DNA of 64,000 nucleotides from Gordionus sp. m RMFG-2023 (taxonomy: Eukaryota > Nematomorpha > Gordioida > Chordodea > Parachordodidae). The notes under the pieces are model-generated. The model saw only the letters and a program-made list of their open reading frames with translations. It did no database searches and was not told the origin of the DNA. The position numbers and the translations under genes were made by a program. The stretch is taken from NCBI RefSeq assembly GCF_954871325.1, contig NC_088776.1, positions 42,612,569 to 42,676,568 of the forward strand, written 5' to 3'. Positions 26,164 to 36,282 of the stretch are shown piece after piece. Each line of letters begins with the position of its first letter. The first letter of the stretch is position 1.

Positions 26164-26580
26164 CAGGGGTGTCTCTAGCTTATACAATCCTAGGGGGCTC
26201 AACCAAAAACGCACCCTCCACACCCCTTAATTTGCGGGGCTTCGACGGGGTTATTTTTAAATATATTATACTTTTAAATTGAAATTTGCAAACTCTGAAA
26301 TAATATTCAAATTTCATATTTTGTCCCTAATTATGAATACATCTTAATATTAGCTTATAAATAATAAGTAAAATAATACAAGACCTTTGGAAGTTTAAGA
26401 TGATATTTATTAATACATAATATTTATATATTTATTACAGTATTAAATATTTGCGATTGCAGCATATATATTATAATTTATAATATTAAAGAGCATTAAA
26501 TATTTGTGATTTCGAATATAAAAAAATTTTGAAACTTAGTGATAAAATATTCATTATTGATGAAAAAATGATCTTTTATT

Positions 26581-27222
26581 CAGAGTTGTACAAAAGATCT
26601 TCTTTGAAGATTTTTGAGCGAGATCTAGCTCAAAAATTTGAGCAAGATCTTTGAAGATCGTAAAATTTGAAGATCTTTTATTTATAAAAAAATTTGAGCA
26701 ACGATCTTCAAAGATCAAGTAAAATTTGAAGATCTTTTATTTTTTAAAAATTTTGTGTAACGATCTTCAAAGATCTTCATTATTTATTTTTTTACCCCTT
26801 TAATTTTAACTTAAATTTTTTTTACAATATTAATTTTTACCCATTTATCGATTAGAAAAATTATCGCTTTTCTGAATTTAACATTTTATTAATAATATAA
26901 ATTAAATTTTTACCCTTCTGTGGTAAAACTTTTTTTATAAAATACGATTATGAAAATTGTCGGTGCATCTTTATTAAATTTATATTTTAATTTAACATGC
27001 TTAAAAATAAATAATATTTTTTTCTTTCATCAAGGCAGGAGGAGAGGTATAAAACATAAAAGAAATATTATAAATAAAATTGAAAAATATCTGGGCTTTT
27101 AATAAAGGGGTAAAAAAAATTAAATATCATGAAGATCTTTGAAGATCGTTACACAAAATTTTTAAAAAATAAAAGATCTTCAAATTTTGGATCTTTTTAT
27201 TTTGAGCAAATGTACAACTCTG
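26581..27222. mobile_element. hAT-type MITE rich in AGATCTTC motifs
   Basis: The termini are perfect 12 bp inverted repeats (CAGAGTTGTACA and its complement), flanked by a perfect 8 bp duplication CTTTTATT (26573-26580 and 27223-27230). Both halves contain many copies of GAAGATCTTT and GATCTTCAAAGATC. The left and right parts are largely complementary, so the element can fold on itself. It is non-coding. The good ends and perfect duplication suggest a fairly recent insertion. Confidence 0.82.
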
Positions 27223-28219
27223 CTTTTATTTTTTCATTGTCTAATATACCTATATATGGATTGTTGCTATCGACAATCATATTATAGCATCCTCATCAGA
27301 ATTCATACCTATATTTAATTTTATCTTTAATTACATTAGAAATTTATACCAGAAGAGATATCTTCATATTGAGTTTTACATATAGCTTTTATTGTTTTAC
27401 AAATATAATACCTAATATATAAATTTATTTATTTATTTTCTTTCTCTTAACTTTTTAGCTTTCAAGGTTTATATCTCTCAGAACTATAACTACTGTTTTT
27501 TATAATCTAAAGTATAGTTAGAAATTGTAAAACTGATTTTAAATGTACTTTGTCCAACTCCAACTCTATCATTGCCTTATCTTTCTTTGTCTCAAATATC
27601 AATATCAATATTATTTTTATTTCCATTATTTAAAGCATTCATCTCAAAATCAATAACTCTTCTTTCTTTCTCTAGTAATAATAATAAAATTTTATCAATA
27701 TTGCTTCTATTTCCATTATTTAAAGCATTCATTTCAAAATTAATTTCTTCTTTCTTCATTATCTAATATAAAATAAATGAGTATAAGATGTCTTCAATAA
27801 ATATATTTAGAGTTTTAACAAAGTAGTTTCTATAAATTGGTTTGGATCTTAGTTTTCTTATGAAGATGTATAGTTTAAATTTAAAAATGAGAAATATAGT
27901 TGATTAGTGATTTTGAACTCGGCTAATACACAAAATCAAATTGGATTTATTTTATTTCCAATTAATAAATGAATATATTTATAAAATAATATATAAGCTA
28001 TAACTGTTAATGCTTGATTGATATTAAGCCATTATCATTATATATATAAATACTTTTTTTTTCATATAATACTTCAAATTTAATATCGAATTTCAAAAAC
28101 TAATTATACTATAATATGAAAATAGAATGTATAATTCTAACTTAATATACATATAAATAATATAAAATGATTATAACTATGAGTTATTGCCGTTGTCCGC
28201 TTAAAAACCATATATTATA
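27223..28219. other. AT-rich repeat debris
   Basis: No gene was seen. A short internal duplication containing CTATTTCCATTATTTAAAGCATTCAT occurs in diverged form near 27615-27640 and 27705-27730 (the printed motif is shortened there). The stretch 27840-27930 is a diverged copy of 29205-29270, linking it to the repeat that follows. Confidence 0.3.
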
Positions 28220-29716
28220 ATATAATTCTTAGCAAATTATTCTAAACAATGTTTTATAGAATGTAAAAGAAAAATTTATAGGCCTAACAAAATCAACAAT
28301 TCTTGAAGAAGAGCAATCTAAATCATAAAACTATATGGTAGTTAGAACTTCCTCTTAGATGACATTATGGAAGCTAGATAAGTAATCGAGAAAATTATTG
28401 TGAGATATTAAATTTATAAAAGATTACCTTCCATTTTTAATGATATATAAACGACTACACAGTTAACCATTATTGCTTATAAAATATTCAATCATATGCT
28501 CTTAGCAGCTGTAATAATAATTTTAAATTACATAGCCACACAAATGATAGATGCTACTTAATTTGCAGTCATAGCCATGACACTAACAATGATTACTCAT
28601 ATCAGAATTTATGTTAGATAAATTGATAAAACAAAAACACTAAAAATCTTTAGAAGATATTATGCAAATATAATGAAACCTTAAGTTATTTACACGGCCA
28701 TATTAGAAATAAAACATTTTGTAACTAAAATAAGAACCAGAGTGATATGATAAAAGCAATTAAGATTTTATATATTATTGTCGCACCACATCTAGTTGGT
28801 ATATTATATCTTAAAATAATAGTAGTTGTAAAAATATCAAAAATATACTCGAATTAAAAATTAAACTCAAAACTGTTTTTCAAATAAGAAAAAAATAGCT
28901 TTCCTAAAAATACGTAAAAAAGAGAAGAAAAGTTATCTAATTTATTACATCTATTGTTGGATAACTAATAAGATGTTAATTTTTTAATAATATTTCTAAA
29001 CAAATAGATGGCGTTAATTATTACTTATATTTATTATCAAAAGCATTTATTAGTAAATTATAATATTAACTGTAATATATTTCAAATACGTATAAGTGGC
29101 ATTTTACCTAATATTTTATAGCCAATTATATATAATAAAAGATTATAAACTATATGTCTACTTACTTTTTATAAATAAATCTCTTATACCTATTTGGATT
29201 TGGACCTTGAAAATAATTTAGGAAGAGGCATGGTAATTAAATTTAAAAATCAATAATATAGTTGATTAGGGATTTTAACTCGGCTAATTCCAATATTAAA
29301 TTTGTAAATTTTTAATTAATATTTATTTAATTAGATAATAATTTAAATAATAAAAGTCAATTATGCTTAAACTATTAATTCTAAATTAATATTTATTGAG
29401 TGATATTTATATTCTATTTTAAACACAGAATTTGATTGCAAGCTGACAATGAAAATATAATTTACATGTTTTAATCTAATCTAATAATTAAAATAGTATT
29501 CATTTAATAAAAATTTAGATAGTATTATTAATTTTTAAATAATAAATAAATCTATACATTACTCAATAGAATTATAAAAGAAATAGTTCAGGGGGCAATT
29601 AAAATTATTTTTAGTTCAAGAGGATATTAAGGAACCATTAAAAAAAAAATTTTTTTGCTTCAAAAGGCTATTCAAATTTTCCAGGGGGCTCGACCCCCTT
29701 TGCCTCCCTCCTAGTG
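28220..29716 (-). repeat. Dispersed 1.5 kb repeat, inverted copy of 58499-60360
   Basis: Read in reverse, this region matches 58499-60360 over its whole length with scattered differences and small indels. Shared landmarks include GTAAGTAGACATATAG, the run around CCATGCCTCTTCC, and AATCAACAATTCTTGAA near the far end. The end at 29670-29716 is GC-rich with GGGGGTCGAGCCCCC. No transposase or reverse transcriptase was recognised, so the class is unknown. This copy lacks the 402 bp insertion present in the partner; the empty site TATAAACGA is at 28446-28454. Confidence 0.7.
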
Positions 29717-29807
29717 ACGTAAATGGAATAGATTTTATTAAATTCAAAATAAAAAACAATAATAGTACATGTTCTGCCGAAAACGGCCTTTTTATACTTT
29801 ATAATTC

Positions 29808-30203
29808 GGTTAATGATGCTTACTACCAAGAGAATGTATGGAAATATTTTAAATACCAATCTAATTTGCTAAATACCGACCAAAATTTATTAAAATGTAA
29901 TAAGACCCTTATTATTTAATATTACGGAATCACGTGGTCGAGTCCGGCTCTATATATCATCCGCCCAATGATGGAACCACCAAGTTAGAATAAGAAAAAA
30001 AAACATGATCATTCCCGGGATTCGAACTCGGGAGCATAGGATAAGTAAGCCAAGCTCTTGCCTACTAGGCCATAGAGGCTTTCCAAAAATCACGATTTTT
30101 CAAATATATATTATAAATATATTTGGTAGTGCCTATCCAAATGAAAAATGAACAAAATTCAAATTTGATAGATGGTACCTTAAGGTACCAAGCATCATTA
30201 ACC
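29808..30203. mobile_element. MULE-like MITE carrying a tRNA-derived block (copy 1)
   Basis: A 396 bp element with 14 bp perfect inverted ends GGTTAATGATGCTT. It is flanked by a perfect 9 bp duplication TTATAATTC (29799-29807 and 30204-30212), the length typical of Mutator-like transposons. Inside, on the minus strand, is a tRNA-like sequence (30079-30012). Next to the right end lies the perfect palindrome GGTACCTTAAGGTACC. There is no protein-coding capacity. It is nearly identical to the copy at 59725-60126. Its transposase source is not in the window. Confidence 0.85.
30012..30079 (-). other. tRNA-like block with A and B boxes (in copy 1)
   Basis: On the minus strand the sequence starts GCCTCTATGGCCTAGTAGGC, which fits the pol III A-box TGGCNNAGTNGG. 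It ends with GAGTTCGAATCCCGGG, which fits the B-box GGTTCGANTCC and gives a T-arm with one mismatch. The acceptor stem cannot close and the anticodon arm is poor, so it is not a working tRNA gene. It is a tRNA-derived promoter head as in SINEs. Confidence 0.75.
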
Positions 30204-30379
30204 TTATAATTCGATATATAAAAAAATAAATCTTTAAAATAAAAATAATACGACTCATCCTGAGTCTTATATACTATACGCAAACCAATACGCCAATGTT
30301 AACACTAAGATTATTTCGCGTAAAAAAATTAAAATATAAAAAATTTACAAACAAAAAAAAATTTACAAAAATAATATAT

Positions 30380-30790
30380 ACAATGAACACCACTCAGGAC
30401 ATCTCCACTCTTCCCCACTCTTCCTCACTCCAAAGTTCCTTATTGGAGGGGCATCGGTCTGTGCTTCCTATGATCCAAATATCTCATCCAATTCCTTTTT
30501 CCCTACTTCCAATTCCATAAATTCTTCATGGGGTACCACCTGTTTGCCCGGAACCTCTAAGACTAAGGGCCGTCTTTGTTGAGATATCGCCTGCATTTCC
30601 GTCACTTCTGGCCTTCGTTGTTGAGACGTTGACCGCACTCACGACACGTCTTCACTCCGCATCGGAACATAGAGCATTTTGTCTCCAATCTCGGAGGGGA
30701 CACCAACCGGGTCTCCACGCTCCGTGCTCAGGGGTTGCGTACATCCTGATCCTTATAAATTTAGTCTCCACTTGCTGACCTAAGGCTCCA
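30380..30790 (-). other. GC-rich island with a degenerate unrecognised coding frame
   Basis: Base composition rises abruptly to about half G+C in a window that is otherwise about one fifth G+C. On the minus strand one frame is open for most of about 105 codons, reading in part GDPVGVPSEIGDKMLYVPM, SQQRRPEVTEMQAISQQRRP and VPGKQVVPHEEFMELEVGK. The motif SQQRRP occurs twice. I recognise no domain. It could be a fragment of a recently arrived mobile element or of a gene with different codon use. Edges are at about 30380 and 30790. Confidence 0.4.
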
Positions 30791-31358
30791 TATTATTACT
30801 GATAATGGTTGTCCTAAGCATAGGTAATCCTAAATCTATATAACCTTAAAATGAAAACAATATACCTAAATATAACTACTATTTCATTAATACATTTTTC
30901 TAAGGTATGATCCTGATGTGAACTTATCTGATTGTAAAATACCCTGTCCAAAACTACTTCTTTTTCTACATTGGTAATATGATGTAGAATTTATTACCCT
31001 ATGCATAGTAAATCATTAAAACATAGAATATTATGTCCTCTTTTGGATTTTTTATTAGTAATTTTGTTTTCTAAAATAACATTACTAAATTGATGTTAAC
31101 TTTGAATAATATTGGAATTAATTGTTTTCTCCAGAAGAATTTTGATGTTGTTTGACACCGTTTCAATTTCATTATTATGATTATAAAAAAAATATTTTAT
31201 TACTTTTCCCGTACTTTAATGAACCAATCACAGATTTGGACGAAACTTTACGATGAAGTGTCCATACATCATAAGCACGGAAATCATTATTAAATGTTAT
31301 TGACAACTGACATACACATATGTTATAGTTATAATATACCTCTCTTTTTGGAAACCGA

Positions 31359-32215
31359 ATGTTTTTAAAAAGCGAATTTTTAAGAGTAAATTTAGTCACA
31401 AATCAGAGGGGATTTGCCGCCTTGGAAATCGACTCATATTACATATATTTTGTCATTTCTGATAGAAAATTATATTCTTATATTCCATCAGTAAATCAGT
31501 CCTTATTACCATGTTTACCACCAAAAATGAAAAGTATATATATTTCTATACTATATATTAATGATTTTCATTTAGATGATTATGAAGCATTAGAAATAAA
31601 ATTATTTAGTTCTTATTTACAAAAAATTTTAGCCTTCACACATAGGCAATTTCCATTTTATAATTTTTCTATGTATGATATTAAGATAAACTCATCAAAT
31701 TGTCTCATACTTGAATGTGTGTTTTTTATTTTATTATATGACTTTCCATATTATATTTGCTTGAAAAACACTGATGATATAAATGTATTAAACTTTGGTT
31801 TAATCACACAAATCAATAATAAAATTTCATGTATTCAGTTTTCAGATTTTTTAAACAGTTCTATACATGATTTTAAATTGTTTAGGGAAATCAAAGAAGA
31901 GTAAATTTACAAATCTTACTCAATTTTAGATATATTAAAGTGTTATCTGTTTAGATATAGCAAAACATACCAATAAAATTTACTTTATAACTGGATCATC
32001 CAATGGACACTGTTACTTACTGCAAGTAGATAAAAACCTTAATGGTTTGTTAACTTATTCAATATTTAATTTTGCCAAATAATTAGATGTACACAACAAA
32101 TGTGAAATTAATTTAAACTATATGATTGTAGATGTTAAATTTTTTCAATCAAATAATTCAGGTATTTACAAAACAAAAATTCATACTTTTAAAATGTATA
32201 TATAGTTAGTGTACA
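31359..32215 (+). pseudogene. WD40-repeat-like gene, probably broken
   Basis: A plus-strand frame of 181 codons (31359-31904) is followed by further pieces that look like WD40 strands: YIKVLS at about 31922, then IAKHTNKIYFITGSSNG and HCYLLQVDKNLNGLL (31955-32050), then LDVHNK and INLNYMIV (32083-32130). ITGSSNG recalls the strand-turn SGSxDG of WD40 blades. The pieces are not all in one frame: a 29 bp or 54 bp GT-AG intron after 31903 does not fully restore phase, and a one-base shift is needed near 31946. This suggests a decaying host gene or poorly resolved exons. The start upstream of 31359 is unclear and the exact family is not recognised. Confidence 0.35.
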
Positions 32216-32415
32216 ATCCTTTAAAAATTTATTTTTGACTTTTATATATGATAAATAAATGAGATATTTATATATTTTTTGAATAAAAAGTTTTATTGAA
32301 AAAATACATGAACTAGGATATGAGTAATAAGGTTCGTCAATATTAATACTATATAACTGATGTAAGATGTAATCCTGTTATTTCAATTAAATTTTCTGCC
32401 CTAATAGTTGTTTTG

Positions 32416-33970
32416 ATCATTCTTAGTGCTTGCAAGGGTCCGGTTGGACTGACGGTCCGGTCCTAGTCAGTCTCATCCGACTCTTGGGTCCCACAAGACA
32501 GTTCCGTACAACCAAAGACTGATTAAAGAAGATAAAAGTTTACTGTACTATGAATTGCATTTTAGTTAATGTGCATGTACAAATAATAAAATAACAAAAA
32601 AACGATATAGAATGAATCCAAAGACCATTTAATTTATAATGACACTTGAATCTTGGATAAAAAATGGAATATTTTTTTATTTTTTAGAAGATAATTGAAA
32701 TATTTATTTATATATAATTTATTTATAATCAAATAGCTATCGCATTATATATATTAGAGGTCTGCATTGTGCGGGCAAATTTTTTTAAAGAACGGATGGG
32801 CGGTTAAAAAAATATTTTAAACTACGGGCAGGTTAAAAAATATTTTAAACTATGGGCGGGTAAAGAAATTTAAACAATGAGCAGGGTTAAAAAAATTTTA
32901 AATCATTTAAGTAAATATTAATAAAAAATTGTTCCTATGAACTTTTTTGGATATTAAAAATTAAAGTGTACTTTTTTGGTATAAAATTTTTCTTAAAATT
33001 AATAAACTTTTTTTTTTATTTAAAACTACCTTGGTGGAAACGACAAGAAAGAGATTTGCCAAAGCTAACAAGATTAGCAAGAAAAATATTGGCAATGCCT
33101 GCAACTAGTGCTTCTTTTGAACAAAGATTTAGCATTGCTGGAAGGTTTCTAGTACAAAGAAGAACGTGTTTGAATCCAGAAAATGTCGATTCATTATTAT
33201 TTTTGCACTATTAATTACATATAATATCAATTTTATATTTATATTTTCATAAATATTTTATTTGATCAAATAAATTATCCATAATTTAAATTGAATATTT
33301 TTTATGCTTAATATAGTAATTTCCTAAAAACGTTTTTTAGAGGTGTAATGCTGAAATTTTTTATATTAGATGCTTAAAAGAATAGCTATAATTAAATTTT
33401 ATAATAGCGAGCTTGGCTTAAAATTTTTCATAAATAATGGGTGGGCGAGTAAAAATTTTTAGACTAATGGACGGGCGTAAGGAATTTTAGACTAATAGGC
33501 TGGCGGGTGAGTATGTTTGTTTTTGAAAACTATGGGCGTGCTGGGCGGGTGGGTTAAATTTTGTAAAAACATTTGTCGGCAGGCTTATAGTCCAAAAACC
33601 CGCGCAATGCAGACCTCAAATATATATATCAAAAAAACCAATTAAATATGTAATCAAATTGATTTAAATTATATTCAATAAATTTGTATTTTAATATTCT
33701 TTTGAAATATTAGGCATTTGTATTGTATAATATAATAAAAATGATTTGATGATATATTTAAAATATTGGTAATTTAACACTTTTCATTTTTATTAAATTT
33801 AATGCAGAATAAAACTTTTGTAGCTTAATAAAAAATTTTTTTAGACGGGATCGGGCCGGACTGGATGGTCCCACGGTCCGGTCTTACTTGACTTAAAGGT
33901 CCATCGGTCCGGTCTCATTTTATAAGAAATACACCGGACGGGACCGGACCGTTGCAAATACTAATCATCC
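32416..33970. mobile_element. Inverted-repeat transposon split by a nested hAT
   Basis: The left edge contains CTTGCAAGGGTCCGGTTGG (32430-32448). The right edge, read inward, contains TTTGCAACGGTCCGGTCCCG (33955 back to 33936). Further out, TTAGTGCTTGCAA and TTAGTATTTGCAA also match. GC-rich subterminal blocks with GGTCCGGTC follow on both sides. The hAT element 32754-33620 lies within. Exact outer ends and target duplication were not resolved. No coding sequence belonging to the outer element was seen. Confidence 0.55.
32754..33620 (+). mobile_element. hAT element, internally deleted (copy B)
   Basis: The ends are TTAGAGGTCTGCATTG and, read inward, TTTGAGGTCTGCATTG, with the shared sequence continuing into GCGGG. 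The flank TATATATA occurs on both sides (32746-32753 and 33621-33628), consistent with an 8 bp duplication although low-complexity. Subterminal GGGCGGGTTAAAAA repeats occupy both edges. The only coding part is the hAT C-terminal dimerisation domain at about 33020-33214, containing PWWKRQERDLPKL, ILAMPATSASFEQRFSIAG and NPENVDSLLFLH. The rest of the transposase is deleted, so this copy needs a helper. Confidence 0.78.
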
Positions 33971-34479
33971 TATTTATTACAAGAGCAGTAATAGGGTGCA
34001 TACTTTTTTTGCATTTTTCTTTTTGGAGGAAGAAGATATATTATTGTTTATCTTGAAACCAGTATAAAGGTTTTTTAATATATGTATTATATTGAGTTCT
34101 ATAACATTTTCGAATCCCAGAAAAAAAGCCTGTGGAAAAAAAAATCAACCGAAAAAACTGCGGAAAAAAAACTTAAAAATAAAAATATGTTTAAATCCTT
34201 ATTAATAAACACTATTTAAATACTAAATCTATTATAAAAAATATATATGTAGAATAATATAATACATAACATATCTATTTTAATTCTATATTAATATAAA
34301 AATAAAATCATGTCCAAAACATAATTCTAGAAAATTCAATAACAAACAACGACTTCATAATACAAAGTATAATAATAGATATAATGGAAATATAATTAAT
34401 GCAAATGATTATATGAGGAAGAAGGGGGGGTGGGTGGTTAAATAATTTAGGGAAGAAGGAGAAAATCTAGATTAATCGG

Positions 34480-34835
34480 GCTCCTAGGGGAATGAGCATA
34501 TGAAGCATGTGAAATTAGATTTTATAATCTGAATTCCTATGCCTTGACGTAAGTAGACGCCTTCTTTTGGGTCTCCTGATTTAGTTCTTAAGGCTCTGCC
34601 AATCTTTTTAATTAGGCTAAGAGCCTGACTTCCAGAGGATGTTAAGGTTGTCGTGACAACTAGTACGATTTGTTTTAAAATCTTCGGTGTATTTTAAAAT
34701 GTCTTTATTGATGTTGGAGGGTGAGAGGGGGCCAACGCAGGAGAAATCCCACCCTAGAAATCGGCCATTCTCCCAATGAATTTGTGTAATTCCATCGGGT
34801 CGTCTCCCATCCTTAAAGAGACCTGGGGGTTCTAC
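34480..34835 (-). mobile_element. Retroelement endonuclease-like C-terminal domain fragment (second copy)
   Basis: A patch richer in G+C encodes on the minus strand EPPGLFKDGRRPDGITQIHW, then ENGRFLGWDFSC, and in a further stretch IKKIGRALRTKSGDP and GVYLRQGIGIQII. This is the family pattern EP.GL.R.DGKRPDG.T..PW..G..L.WD.TC followed by GDPREG.YLRQRISIAI, seen at the C-terminus of some invertebrate reverse-transcriptase proteins. It is the same domain as at 18540-18900 but better kept. It is degenerate; no reverse transcriptase was found next to it. Confidence 0.55.
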
Positions 34836-35204
34836 TTAATTTTAATCCTTAAGGTTTTTTTCTGAGTTTTTTTTTAACTTTAATTTTTTTTCCGTAGTTA
34901 ATTTTCCGTATTTTTTTTCTATCAGGTTCCCGATTACCACCATATTCAGACATAATTGACCACAATTCAATCTGCTTTATATTATCGAATTCTCTGGTGA
35001 AATCAATAAAGTAAAATAAACTGGTAATTTGTATTCATAGCATTTCTGGATGATTATTTTTAATGCCAAATAGCTCTTATATTCTTTGTTGACCTATATA
35101 CACAGACCTATTCAAATGTGAATACAAATTCGAATAATAAATTAATAGTATTCGTTTCTTTTGAATGAATCAAATAATTTAATATTTGTATTCCTTACTC
35201 ATTC

Positions 35205-35350
35205 ACCTTAAAATTTCCATAACCATCTTCCATATTATCCTTCCTTCAACTCTGTTTCTCTTGTTGCCAACAGCTAACTTTACGAGATTATCAGTAGACA
35301 AAAGTCCCATGAAAGTTTTCCATCTATCTTTCTCTTCTGATTTTGAAATA
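35205..35350 (-). other. Unrecognised exon-like open segment
   Basis: The minus strand is open for about 45 codons, reading in part EEKDRWKTFMGLLSTDNL and VKLAVGNKRNRVEGRI. It has a possible splice acceptor before it (...CAAAATCAG) and a possible donor after it (AAG/GTGAATGAG). The residue mix is protein-like and unlike the AT-biased chance frames around it, but I recognise no family. It may be a fragment of a gene or of a mobile element. Confidence 0.3.
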
Positions 35351-36106
35351 TATCAACAAAACTACTATTTGATACCAAAAAACTTATCGGATATCATATT
35401 CCTATACTTTAAAATTGAGAAATTTACTAAAATGTTATTGATTTTATATATTTTTACTAAGATTTTAATTGAAAATTGATTATGTATATATATATCAGAA
35501 AAACAATATTTTACTAAATAACCATTTTTTTATATTAAGCAATTAACTTGTTAATCTGTGGTGCTCTTACTGGTGCTCATGTTTATCAGTAAACTTCATT
35601 TCTTTTTAATTCTGAACTATTTTGCCGAAGGGATATTGCTTGTACAAGATTTAAAAGGGATATTTTTTTGAGTGAAAGCACAAAATATGATGTCATCACT
35701 GCTCATGATATATGCCCCTTGCAAAATATCGGAATTAACAAGTTTATAATATTCATCGGAACATTTCAAGGAGTAATATACATTTTTATTTAAACGGTTT
35801 TATTAAAAATATAATTAACCCTTCACATGACCACATAAGGAATTTTTTTATATCATCAATAAGGATTGTTTGACCCTTGAGGAGAGATTTTGAATGAAAA
35901 TTGAATAATCAATTTGAGGAGATAGATAACTATATCAATGTGGTTAACATTATAATTCCCAATTTAGTAATAACCAAGAACCAGCTATAATTTGTATAAA
36001 ATCTAGAATATTATAATAGACATGCACTTTAAATTATTTGCCACTTTTTACCTTATATTAATTCTAATTAATATATTTTTAAATTATTTAAAAATTAAAT
36101 TTAGAT

Positions 36107-36282
36107 CAGGGTTTAACAAAAATCTTTAAATGAGCATTTGAAAATTTTTTTTCGCCCAAAATTTTGAGGAAAAAATCTTTGAAGATCAAAAAAATTGAAG
36201 ATCTTTTCGTAAAATAATTTCACATTTTTAAAAGAGGAAGGATCTTTGAAGATTTTTGAATTTTGAACAAAGTTAAACCCTG
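36107..36282. mobile_element. Small hAT-type MITE
   Basis: A 176 bp element with perfect 11 bp inverted ends CAGGGTTTAAC. It is flanked by ATTTAGAT (36099-36106) and ATTTAGAG (36283-36290), an 8 bp duplication with one mismatch. The interior contains ATCTTTGAAGATC, also the hallmark of the MITE at 26581-27222, although the ends differ. Confidence 0.75.

Noticed and set aside
30012-30079. Functional tRNA gene on the minus strand
   Set aside because: The A and B boxes and T-arm are good, but the 5' and 3' acceptor strands do not pair and the anticodon arm is poor. The second copy has the same defects. It is a tRNA-derived part of a mobile element.
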